From the NCBI RefSeq assembly GCF_900102855.1, contig NZ_FMWD01000005.1:45203-109202 (forward strand): a stretch of DNA of 64,000 nt, read 5' to 3'. The stretch is from Thiohalomonas denitrificans (GTDB taxonomy: Bacteria; Pseudomonadota; Gammaproteobacteria; Thiohalomonadales; Thiohalomonadaceae). The notes under the pieces were generated by a model. The model ran no database searches. It saw only the letters and a program-made list of their open reading frames with translations, and was not told where the DNA came from. Below, one piece after another: positions 39,893 to 48,228 of this stretch. Positions within the stretch are counted from its first letter, which is position 1. Each line of letters starts with the position of its first letter. The position numbers and the translations under genes are program-made.

Positions 39893-41803
39893 ATGGAAGA
39901 GATCCTGGAAATCCGTGACGGCTGCAGTACGCCTGAACAGTTGCTGAAAAGCCTCGCCTTCGCCCGCTACCTGAAGATCTACAAGCAGGAGTTCATAGAC
40001 GATTTGCGCCAGCGCAGGGATCGCCAGCAACCCGAGGCGCAGCAGAAGATCGCCGCGATCAAGGACATCCAGCCGCGTGACTTTCTCGACATCCTGGGTA
40101 CGGAGCGTTTCCCGGACCCGCTCTCGGAAGAACGGGCGCGTTCGCTGGTGCGCTTTCTCGACGGCGCATTCCACCACTTCCGCGGCACCGCCTACTCACG
40201 GCTGGTGCGGTTACAGAACGATGTGGTCTCCACCGGCACCGAAACCCCGGAGACCGTCAAGGACAAGGTGACCGACAAGGCGCTACACCTCTCGGACCTC
40301 ATCAACGAGTCCCGTCGCCGCCTGTTGCTGCGGGTCGGCCTGGAGCGTGGCGTGCGCCGCACGCCGGGCACCGATGCCGCCCCCAATGTCACCGCCGGGG
40401 AGATCTCGGGTCACTACTTCAATCTCCCGGCGGGCTATGTCGCCCTCGCCCACGTGCCGCTCACCATTGCCGCCGATATCCGCACCGGTGTCGATTACGC
40501 CACACCGTCCAACCGACGGGCAAAGCCCTTTTACGAGCTCAAGCACAACCCGCTGGATGAAGCCAATTTTGTCCCCAGCCACTGGGTCGCCGTGCCGCTG
40601 CAGGTGGGTGCATGGCTCATCGTTGCCTACATCCACAAGTCGCGCGGCTGCATCGAGATGGAGCCGGGGCTACTCAATATCTTTCCGTTTGCGCCGATCG
40701 AAGACATCGAAAACCATCGCCGCCCTGACGGCATTTTCATTTTCGGTGACCCGAACGCTGCCGACCACGACCTGGGCTACTGGTGGGATGAGCGCCACCA
40801 GGTGCTGGTGGGCATGGTGCCCAACCGCGACGAACTGAAATACTTCGGGTATTGCAAAAAACCGATTCTGACGCTGCACAACGTTCTTGCGATCCGCGCC
40901 GGCGAGATGCCGCTGCACTGCGGCTGTACCCGTTATGTGGTGCGCTTCGATGAGCACGATGAACCCTATATCGCGGATATGCTGATCAAGGCCGACGACA
41001 TGGGCCGGGTACGCCTTGAACGCGGTCCCGACAACCGCACCCGGCCCATCTTCTATGGCACCGAAACCGGCGCCTTCGCCTGCCTGGACGGCTTTTCGGA
41101 ACAGGCCAAGCTGCAAATGGCCGGACGTGAAGTGGGCTACAACAAGGACACCGGCTCCAACGCACGCCAGATCGTACCGGTTACCGATGAGGCGGAGATC
41201 GGCCGTGGCGACGTACTCGACATGCTGCTCTACGTAAACAATTTCACGCTCATCGAACAGGGTGCCTCCACGCTTCACGCCACGATGGATACCGAGGAAG
41301 CCATCCAGCACTTCCGCCTCGGCGAACGGGTCGCCTCCGGAAGCACCGGCACCCACCGCGGCGACAAGGAAAGCAGCTACTGGGCCAACCCCTTTCCGCT
41401 TCTGGTCGACGATGACGGCACTGTTTTGCATCCCGAGCTGCACGACAAATTCCAGGAGAACGAGCAGGCCTTCATCGCCGACCTCAACGTGGCGATCTCC
41501 CACGGGGAGATGCGCATCGGTGTGGCATATAGCCAGCTCATGGCCGGCGTCTACAAGAACAACAGCGATGAAGATATCACCCGCTGTGGCTACCGCGACC
41601 GTGACGATGTAGAGCAGCAGGGACCCGTGCGTCTGGCCGAAGACCTCATTGATACCATCAAGGAACTCGCCCGCGCCAAGCGGGAGCGCCTCGGCGCAAC
41701 CGACGAGGTCAGTATCACCGTGGCCCTGGTGGGCGACAGCCGTACCGGCAAGTCCGAAACCGCCGAGAAGATGGAAGGGATCCTGGGGCTGCAACTGGTG
41801 TGA
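39893..41803 (+). CDS. Large protein with HPr-kinase/PEPCK-like P-loop at its C-terminus
   Basis: 636 aa. The only clear motif is a phosphate-binding loop, GDSRTGKSE, at about 614-622, preceded by SITVALV; the protein ends 14 residues later. HPr kinases carry GDSGxGKSE in the middle of the kinase domain, so the usual downstream half is missing or placed elsewhere. A PLHCG string at 340-344 recalls the PLHCS of ATP-PEPCKs, raising the possibility of a permuted order. The N-terminal 150 residues are helical. No other frame after the stop continues the domain. An FNR-type promoter lies upstream. The function is unknown. Confidence 0.75.
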   Translation: MEEILEIRDGCSTPEQLLKSLAFARYLKIYKQEFIDDLRQRRDRQQPEAQQKIAAIKDIQPRDFLDILGTERFPDPLSEERARSLVRFLDGAFHHFRGTAYSRLVRLQNDVVSTGTETPETVKDKVTDKALHLSDLINESRRRLLLRVGLERGVRRTPGTDAAPNVTAGEISGHYFNLPAGYVALAHVPLTIAADIRTGVDYATPSNRRAKPFYELKHNPLDEANFVPSHWVAVPLQVGAWLIVAYIHKSRGCIEMEPGLLNIFPFAPIEDIENHRRPDGIFIFGDPNAADHDLGYWWDERHQVLVGMVPNRDELKYFGYCKKPILTLHNVLAIRAGEMPLHCGCTRYVVRFDEHDEPYIADMLIKADDMGRVRLERGPDNRTRPIFYGTETGAFACLDGFSEQAKLQMAGREVGYNKDTGSNARQIVPVTDEAEIGRGDVLDMLLYVNNFTLIEQGASTLHATMDTEEAIQHFRLGERVASGSTGTHRGDKESSYWANPFPLLVDDDGTVLHPELHDKFQENEQAFIADLNVAISHGEMRIGVAYSQLMAGVYKNNSDEDITRCGYRDRDDVEQQGPVRLAEDLIDTIKELARAKRERLGATDEVSITVALVGDSRTGKSETAEKMEGILGLQLV

Positions 41804-41871
41804 TGCTCACCGACAACGGTGGATGTCGTCGCCCATAGGCTGAGCCGACCGCAATACGCAAGGCGAGACCA

Positions 41872-44244
41872 ATGGCTACCGAACAGGTCTATGGATACTG
41901 TCCACTCTGCATATCGCGCTGTGGCTGCATCTCTACCGTTACCGACGGGCGACTGACAGCCGTCGAGCCCAACCCGGACCACCCGACCGGTCGGCACTTG
42001 TGCATCAAGGGGCGCGCGGCCCCGGAGCTGGTCTACAGCCCCGGCCGGCTGTTGCACCCTTTGCGCCGGACCCGTCCCAAGGGGGCCTCCGATCCCGGCT
42101 GGCAGCCGGTCAGTTGGGACGAGGCACTGAGTGAGATCGCCGAACGGATGCAGGCCATCCAGGCGAGTCACGGCAGCGAAGGGGTGGCATTCGGCGTCAC
42201 CACCCCGAGCGGGACCTCGATTGCCGACGCCTTCGGCTGGATCCACCGCCTCGCCCACGCCTTCGGTTCACCGAACGTGATGTTCGCGACCGAAAACTGC
42301 AACTGGCACAAGGATCAGGCGCCCGCCGAGACCTTCGGCTCCGGGATCGGCGTTCCGGATTTCGAGAACGCCGGCTGCATTCTGCTCTGGGGCTTCAACC
42401 CGGCCGTCACCTGGCCCGCTTACGCCGATGCCATTCTCCAGGCAAAGCGGCGCGGAGCACGTCTGGTCGTCGTGGACCCCCGGCGGGCCGGACTCGCCGG
42501 CCGGGCGGATAGCCACCTGCAACCGCGTCCGGGTACGGACGGGGTTCTCGCCCTTGGTCTCGCCGGTCTGATGATGGAACGGGGCTGGTTCGATCGCGAC
42601 TTCATTCGCAACTGGAGCAATGGTCCGTTTCTGGTGCGGCCCGACGGGCAGATGCTGACCGAAGCGGATCTGTACGGCAAAGCGGATCAACACAGCAATA
42701 ACCATGATCGGCGGGTCGTCTGGGATGAAGAGCTGCAACGTCCCCTGTTCTACGACCCGGCCACCCCCGCCTTCAACGAACCCGCAAGGCGCCCGGCCCT
42801 GTTCGGCGCATATACCCTGCAGACACCGACCGGCCCCCTCACCTGCAGGCCGGCCTTCGATCGCTATGCGCAGGAGTGCCGCGCCTATACACCCGATCGC
42901 GTGGCCGAAGAGACCGGCGTACTGCCTGAGCAACTGGAGAACACCGCCCGCCTTCTATTTGAGGCCCGACCGCTCGCCTACTACCACTGGACCGGCGTCT
43001 GCCAACAACTCGAAGCCACCCAAATCGGACGCGCCATCGGCCTGCTCTATGCCCTGACCGGGTCGCTCGACGCCCCCGGTGGCAATGTGCGCTTTCCGCG
43101 GCCGGCCCTGAATGACATCTCCGGCCACGAACTGTTAAGCCCGGCCCAGGCACGGAAGAGTCTCGGCCGTGCCGAACGGCCACTCGGTCCTCCCGCAAAA
43201 GGCTGGATCACCACCCATGACTTGGCACGGGCGGTGCTCGCAGGTGCCCCCTATCCGGTGCGCGGACTGATCAACTTCGGAGCCAACTTCCGCCTCACCA
43301 AGCCGGCCACCCCCGGGCTCGAGGCGATGCTGAAGGAGCTCGACCTGTTCGTACATGTCGACCTGTTCGAGAACCCCACTGCACTGTTTGCAGACTTCCT
43401 CCTGCCGGCGGCCTCACCCTGGGAGCGTTCCGGACTGGCGGCGGGCTTTCAGCTCGGCGAACAGGGTGAGGCGCTGCTGCAACTGCGCCCGGCAGTGGTT
43501 CCGCCAAGGGGTGAATCACGCAGCGACAGTGACATCGTTTTCGATCTGGCCGAGCGGCTGGGACTCTCGGATCGGTTCTTCGGGGGAGACAGGGAGGCGG
43601 GATTGCGACACGTGCTCGTACCGGGCGGTGTAGGTGCCGAAACACTTCGTGCTCACCCGCAGGGGGTGCCGGCCGCCGGGTCCACCCACTACCGTAAATA
43701 CCGGCAAAAGGGCTTCGAGACGCCGAGCGGCCGAATCGAAATCTACTCCGAGCGACTGCTGGACGCCGGCCATGCCCCGCTGCCACAATTCAGCGCTACC
43801 GAACAGCGGGACGCCGGCTATCCGCTTGCGCTAACCACGGCCAAGTGGCCCCAGTTCTGCCACAGCCAGTATCGCGGACTGCCCTCCTTGCGCCGTCGCC
43901 TGCCGGACCCGCTCGTACAGCTACATCCGGATACCGCGGCAGCGCGCAGCATCTTCGACGGGCAGTGGGTGCTCCTTCAAACCCCCGTGGGCCGCATGCA
44001 GGCCAAGGCCCAGCTCGACAGCGGCATCCGCCCCGACACCGTTTGCGCCCAGTATGGCTGGTGGGAGGCGTGCCCGGAACTCGGACTGCCCGGACACGCC
44101 CTCGGCGGGGTGAACAACAGCAGCTACAACGCCCTGATCTCCGGCGAACGTTTTGACCCGATCAGCGGTTCCAACGGGCTGCGCACCCAGTCCTGCGAAG
44201 TGCTACCCCTGGCTCCCGAGCAGGAAGCTCACTCACGCCAGTAG
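41872..44244 (+). CDS. Molybdopterin-dependent oxidoreductase, catalytic subunit
   Basis: 790 aa, DMSO-reductase superfamily. The N-terminal 4Fe-4S ligands are C10, C13, C17 and C44 (CPLCISRC, HLCIKG). The Mo-bis-MGD domains follow, with ENCNWHKD at the usual metal-ligand region (Cys or nearby residue), LLWGFNPAVTWP and DPRRAG, and a C-terminal MGD-binding barrel. There is no Tat signal, so it is cytoplasmic. No electron-transfer or anchor subunit is adjacent, which is unusual. The substrate (formate, nitrate or other) cannot be read. It follows the P-loop gene by 68 bases and may share its promoter. Confidence 0.85.
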   Translation: MATEQVYGYCPLCISRCGCISTVTDGRLTAVEPNPDHPTGRHLCIKGRAAPELVYSPGRLLHPLRRTRPKGASDPGWQPVSWDEALSEIAERMQAIQASHGSEGVAFGVTTPSGTSIADAFGWIHRLAHAFGSPNVMFATENCNWHKDQAPAETFGSGIGVPDFENAGCILLWGFNPAVTWPAYADAILQAKRRGARLVVVDPRRAGLAGRADSHLQPRPGTDGVLALGLAGLMMERGWFDRDFIRNWSNGPFLVRPDGQMLTEADLYGKADQHSNNHDRRVVWDEELQRPLFYDPATPAFNEPARRPALFGAYTLQTPTGPLTCRPAFDRYAQECRAYTPDRVAEETGVLPEQLENTARLLFEARPLAYYHWTGVCQQLEATQIGRAIGLLYALTGSLDAPGGNVRFPRPALNDISGHELLSPAQARKSLGRAERPLGPPAKGWITTHDLARAVLAGAPYPVRGLINFGANFRLTKPATPGLEAMLKELDLFVHVDLFENPTALFADFLLPAASPWERSGLAAGFQLGEQGEALLQLRPAVVPPRGESRSDSDIVFDLAERLGLSDRFFGGDREAGLRHVLVPGGVGAETLRAHPQGVPAAGSTHYRKYRQKGFETPSGRIEIYSERLLDAGHAPLPQFSATEQRDAGYPLALTTAKWPQFCHSQYRGLPSLRRRLPDPLVQLHPDTAAARSIFDGQWVLLQTPVGRMQAKAQLDSGIRPDTVCAQYGWWEACPELGLPGHALGGVNNSSYNALISGERFDPISGSNGLRTQSCEVLPLAPEQEAHSRQ

Positions 44245-44597
44245 TTATTCGCCGCCGAGATGGTCTGGAAATTGATCGCCACAACCTGCGAGACTGCAAT
44301 CAGACTATCCGGGTCATGCGCATAGGCACCGCGCAATACCTGGCGGACATTGGCGTCGGTCTGCGTGGTCCCGACGGCCTTCTGTGACAGCTTCACCGCC
44401 AGCGCAAACCCCTCTTCAGGGGTTGCTGTGACCAGGGTCATCAGGCCCCCCTCATCTGCCTTGGTATCTTCCTGGTTCTCTTCCTGGGCCTGAACCGTGG
44501 CCGCCATGCCGAAGGTGAGTGCCATCGCCAGTAACGGGACCAGAATCAGCCGCACCCCTGCCGATCTCGAGCGGTAACGCATTAAAGACCTGTCCAT
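44229..44597 (-). CDS. Small secreted protein, unknown function
   Basis: 122 aa with an N-terminal signal peptide (LILVPLLAMALTFGMAATVQA, cut at about AQA/QEE) giving a periplasmic product of about 80 residues. The mature part starts acidic (EENQEDTKADEGG). A strong AAGGAGGA supports the start. Its 3' end overlaps the oxidoreductase gene by 16 bases, tail to tail. No family is recognised. Confidence 0.7.
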   Translation of the reverse strand: MDRSLMRYRSRSAGVRLILVPLLAMALTFGMAATVQAQEENQEDTKADEGGLMTLVTATPEEGFALAVKLSQKAVGTTQTDANVRQVLRGAYAHDPDSLIAVSQVVAINFQTISAANNYWRE

Positions 44598-44724
44598 CGG
44601 TCGTCTTCCTCCTTGTGCTGGTGTTCCAATCGGGCTTACTACCTACTACCTCTAAGCTAGCAGAGCAGCTGATTCGGGGCCTGAACCCAATCAACTATGG
44701 AACGCGGATAGAATGCTCACCAGC

Positions 44725-46104
44725 TCAATGCAGTGCCCGCACCTTGAAGCGCCGCCCCTTGATCTTTCCATCCGAGAGGAGCCGCAGGGCCTTCTTGCGA
44801 ATGCTGCGTTCAATGGCCACGTAGGCCACGTGATCGAAGATGTCCATCTTGCCCACCTTGTCTGCAGGCACCGCATTGTCTGCGGTAAGCGCACCGAGAA
44901 TATCGCCGGGACGCACCTTCTGCTTGCGCCCACCGTCGATGCAGAGGGTGACCATGGGTGAAGGCAGGGTGAAGCCTTCGGGCAGATCGAGTCCCCGCAC
45001 CTGCCCCAACTGCGCTTTGCTGTTTTGATACTCCTCGATAGCATTGACGCGGTAGGCCTCGGAGGGAATGAACAGGCTCAGTGCCACCCCCTTGCTACCG
45101 GCCCGTCCGGTGCGGCCGATGCGATGGACATAGATCTCCGGATCCCGGGGCAGCTCGTAGTTGATCACCGCCTCGAGGCCCTTGATATCGAGACCGCGCG
45201 CGGCCACATCGGTGGCCACCAGCACCGGCACACTCTTGTTCGAAAAACGCACCAGCACCAGATCGCGCTCCTTCTGGTCCAGGTCGCCGTGCAGCGCCAG
45301 CGCCTGAATCCCCCGCTGCCGGAGTTCTTCGGTCACCTCCTGACACTGCTGGCGCGTGTGGCAGAAGACGACCGTCGAGACCGGTCGGTGTTCCGCCAGC
45401 AACGCAGCAAGGGTCTTGGTGCGCTTGCCCTTGTCGACTTCGTAGAAGCGCTGCCTGATCTTCAGTTCACTGTGCTGCGACTCGACACTCACCTCCACCG
45501 GAACGCGCTGAAAGGCGCGGCTCAGCTCCCGGATGATCGCCGGATAGGTCGCCGAGAAGAACAGTGTCTGGCGCTGTGACGGTGTGGCAGAAAGGATGAC
45601 CTCCATATCGTCGTAAAATCCCATGTCGAGCATGCGGTCCGCCTCATCGAGCACCACCGTCCTGACGCTCTCCAGTGTCAGGGTGCCCTTTTGCAGATGC
45701 TTGAGGACCCGCCCCGGCGTGCCCACTACGACATGGGCGCCATGCTCCAGCGAACCGACCTGCGGCCCCAAAGGGGTGCCACCGCACAGTGTCACAATCT
45801 TGGTATTGGCACTGGCGCGCGCAAGTCGGCGCAGTTCCCTGGCCACCTGATCGGCCAGCTCACGGGTAGGACAGAGCACCAGCGCCTGCACCGCAAAGCG
45901 CTGCCGGTCAAGCCTGTTCAACAGGCCGAGGCCGAAGGCGACCGTCTTGCCGCTACCGGTCTTCGCCCTGGCAATGAGATCGCTGCCGGCCAGTACATGG
46001 GGAAGCCCCTCGGCCTGGATCGGGGTCATTTGCTGATAGCCCAGCGAGTCGAGATTGCCGAGAACGGCAGGATCCAGCTGGAGGCAGAAGAAATTAGTAT
46101 TCAC
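44725..46104 (-). CDS. dbpA: ATP-dependent RNA helicase DbpA
   Basis: 459 aa from a GTG at 46104 (MNTNFFCLQLDPAVLGNL), matching E. coli DbpA (457). The DEAD-box motifs are all present: AKTGSGKT, PTRELA, TPGR, DEAD, SAT, VATDVAARGLD and HRIGRTGRAG. The C-terminal DbpA RNA-binding domain (VTLCIDGGRKQKVRPGDILGAL) targets hairpin 92 of 23S rRNA. The open frame extends further upstream but that part belongs to the antisense of the histidine kinase gene. Confidence 0.94.
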   Translation of the reverse strand: MNTNFFCLQLDPAVLGNLDSLGYQQMTPIQAEGLPHVLAGSDLIARAKTGSGKTVAFGLGLLNRLDRQRFAVQALVLCPTRELADQVARELRRLARASANTKIVTLCGGTPLGPQVGSLEHGAHVVVGTPGRVLKHLQKGTLTLESVRTVVLDEADRMLDMGFYDDMEVILSATPSQRQTLFFSATYPAIIRELSRAFQRVPVEVSVESQHSELKIRQRFYEVDKGKRTKTLAALLAEHRPVSTVVFCHTRQQCQEVTEELRQRGIQALALHGDLDQKERDLVLVRFSNKSVPVLVATDVAARGLDIKGLEAVINYELPRDPEIYVHRIGRTGRAGSKGVALSLFIPSEAYRVNAIEEYQNSKAQLGQVRGLDLPEGFTLPSPMVTLCIDGGRKQKVRPGDILGALTADNAVPADKVGKMDIFDHVAYVAIERSIRKKALRLLSDGKIKGRRFKVRALH

Positions 46105-46213
46105 ATGATGCTCTTGGCATTCTGGGGAACCGACACGGCGCCCGGGGAGCGGTATGATAACAGCAGACGCGACCGGCCGTCGGCGAGCAATGTCCTCAGA
46201 AGGGCCTGGCTGT

Positions 46214-48067
46214 TTATCCCGCCACCGGCCAGCGTATCCGGAATACAGACCCACGCGGGATGTTTTCCAGGAGTTCGACCTCGCCGCCGTATCGGCGCAC
46301 CAGTTTACGCACCAGGGCAAGCCCGATACCACTACTCGCCTCGGAACCGGTGGCCAGCGTATTGAAAATCTTGAACACCGATTCACGGGCACTGACGGGG
46401 ATACCGGGACCATCGTCCATGATGTCGACGTACCACCATTTCCTGTCGGATCGGGCACGGATGTCAATGCGGGCTGCGTCCCGGTCATGGTGCTGAAGTG
46501 CATTGACCAGAAGGTTCCGAAAGATCTGTTCGAGGTGAACCGGCAAAGCGGTGAAGGACGGCAGCGGCTCATGGATTTCGATCCGGAAACCCGGAGGCAC
46601 ATCGAGACTGCCGCGTATACGGGCGAGTAGAGGGGCCAGCGCTACAGCCTCTACCGATTCTGTTTCCCGACCCAGGCGGGCGTAGCCCAGCAGCCCATTG
46701 ATGAGTCCATCCATCTGCATGACCCGTGAGCGCAGTAGCTGCAGCCGGTCACGGTTCTCGGCATCCAGGCTATCACCCGCATCCTCCTCCAGGCAGTAGG
46801 CAAGGTTCGCCACCGCGCGCAGAGGAGCCTTCAAGTCGTGGGAAGCCGCATAGGCGAACTCCTCCAATTCGGCATTGGTACGCTGCAACTCATTGGCATG
46901 GTTGCGCAGCATCGCTTCGGTGCGTTTGAATTCACTGATATCCGAAAAAATACCTACATAATGGGTCACCAGGCCCATCCGTCCTCGTACCGCACTGATC
47001 GATAGCCATTGGGGATACACTTCACCGCTGCGGCGCCGGTTCCAGATCTCTCCCTGCCAATGGCCGGCATCCTCGATTTGTCGCCACATGTGGCGGTAAA
47101 ACGCCAGCGGATAACGACCTGACTGGAGCACCCGCGGATTCTGTCCCACAACATCCTCCGGGGCATAACCGGTGATACGAGTAAAAGCGGGATTGACCCG
47201 GATGATCCGCGGGGTAGTGTCGGTAATGGTGATGGCCTCATGACTGCTCTCGAACATCGCCGTCATCTGCGCCTGCTCGTCCAGCAGACGCGCCAGCTCC
47301 TCCACCGTACGGTTGAGGCTGATAGCCAGGTAGCCGATTTCATCGTTCGAGGAAAAGGCCACACGGGCGGCGTGATCGCCGGCGGCGAAACGGCGAATCA
47401 TCTGCGCCATGGCCAGAATAGGTCGGGTTACCCCCCGGCGCATATACAAGAACACCAGCAGTAATAACAGGAACTGTCCGGTAGTCAGGGAATAAAACAC
47501 GATATCGAGAAAAGAGCCGTATCGCTCAGCCCCGGCCACCCGCGCCTTGACTGCACGATCGGCCGCCCTCACCAGAGATGCCGTGTGAGTATCTACATAG
47601 GCCTCTGCCTGCATGCGCCTCGCGTTTTCCACTTCGAGGCCGGTGAGCGTCTCGGCAGCACTGCGGTACTGCTCCCACTGCTCCCGGAGCGCAGCCAGGC
47701 TTTTGCCGATTTCCGAATCCGGTTCCATGATGAGTCCGAGATGCCAGTCAACCGGCTGCTCCTCGAGGCTCCTCAATCCTTGCTCATATCGGACGATATT
47801 CTCCTCCACGAAGTCCTTCGATACTGACGGGTGCACGGCCTCATGGGCGATGGCCTCGGCCAGGTGTCGCAACTTACCCTGCTGGTCGATCGCCTGTGCC
47901 GCGAGCGCAAGGCTACCCGGTCGAAAGAACTGGTACAGCGAGAGACTCGCTACATTCGCGGAGATCAGGAGAAGAAAGATGAAACCAAGCTTCAGAGACA
48001 AAACTCTGCCTCCACCCGCGCCTTTGACACCGGTCGGAAGCTCCTCGGGATGCTGCACAGTACTCAT
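46214..48067 (-). CDS. Membrane histidine kinase with PAS domain (orphan)
   Basis: 617 aa. An N-terminal membrane helix (about 25-45), a periplasmic type IV pili methyl-accepting-like helical region, a second membrane helix (about 190-210), HAMP, PAS (MFESSHEAITITDTTPRI), HisKA with H410 in ASHDLKAPLR, and HATPase with N (FRNLLVNALQHH), G1 (MDDGPGIP) and G2 (GIGLALVRKL) boxes. No response regulator gene is near. Its kinase core is closely similar to that of the kinase at 58756-60201. Confidence 0.9.
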   Translation of the reverse strand: MSTVQHPEELPTGVKGAGGGRVLSLKLGFIFLLLISANVASLSLYQFFRPGSLALAAQAIDQQGKLRHLAEAIAHEAVHPSVSKDFVEENIVRYEQGLRSLEEQPVDWHLGLIMEPDSEIGKSLAALREQWEQYRSAAETLTGLEVENARRMQAEAYVDTHTASLVRAADRAVKARVAGAERYGSFLDIVFYSLTTGQFLLLLLVFLYMRRGVTRPILAMAQMIRRFAAGDHAARVAFSSNDEIGYLAISLNRTVEELARLLDEQAQMTAMFESSHEAITITDTTPRIIRVNPAFTRITGYAPEDVVGQNPRVLQSGRYPLAFYRHMWRQIEDAGHWQGEIWNRRRSGEVYPQWLSISAVRGRMGLVTHYVGIFSDISEFKRTEAMLRNHANELQRTNAELEEFAYAASHDLKAPLRAVANLAYCLEEDAGDSLDAENRDRLQLLRSRVMQMDGLINGLLGYARLGRETESVEAVALAPLLARIRGSLDVPPGFRIEIHEPLPSFTALPVHLEQIFRNLLVNALQHHDRDAARIDIRARSDRKWWYVDIMDDGPGIPVSARESVFKIFNTLATGSEASSGIGLALVRKLVRRYGGEVELLENIPRGSVFRIRWPVAG

Positions 48068-48228
48068 TTCATGTCTGGAACCATTCTATAAATCAGGCGT
48101 TGAGCGCGTATAATGGCACGCCACGGAACGGAATTCAGCCCAAATAAACGGGACCACCGACAGCACAACCCTGCGACCGTGCATCCAAATTCCTCTACCA
48201 TATGGGCCCTTTTCACTGAGACCCGGCG

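Noticed and set aside
40670-41794. 374-codon minus-strand open frame
   Set aside because: Shadow of the P-loop protein gene, whose codon pattern and P-loop motif are on the plus strand.
41804-41871. Frameshifted continuation of the P-loop kinase domain
   Set aside because: Both other frames stop within about 20 codons and show no kinase-like residues.
46105-46602. 166-codon N-terminal extension of dbpA
   Set aside because: It is antisense/out-of-frame to the histidine kinase C-terminus and absent from DbpA proteins; the GTG at 46104 gives the family length.
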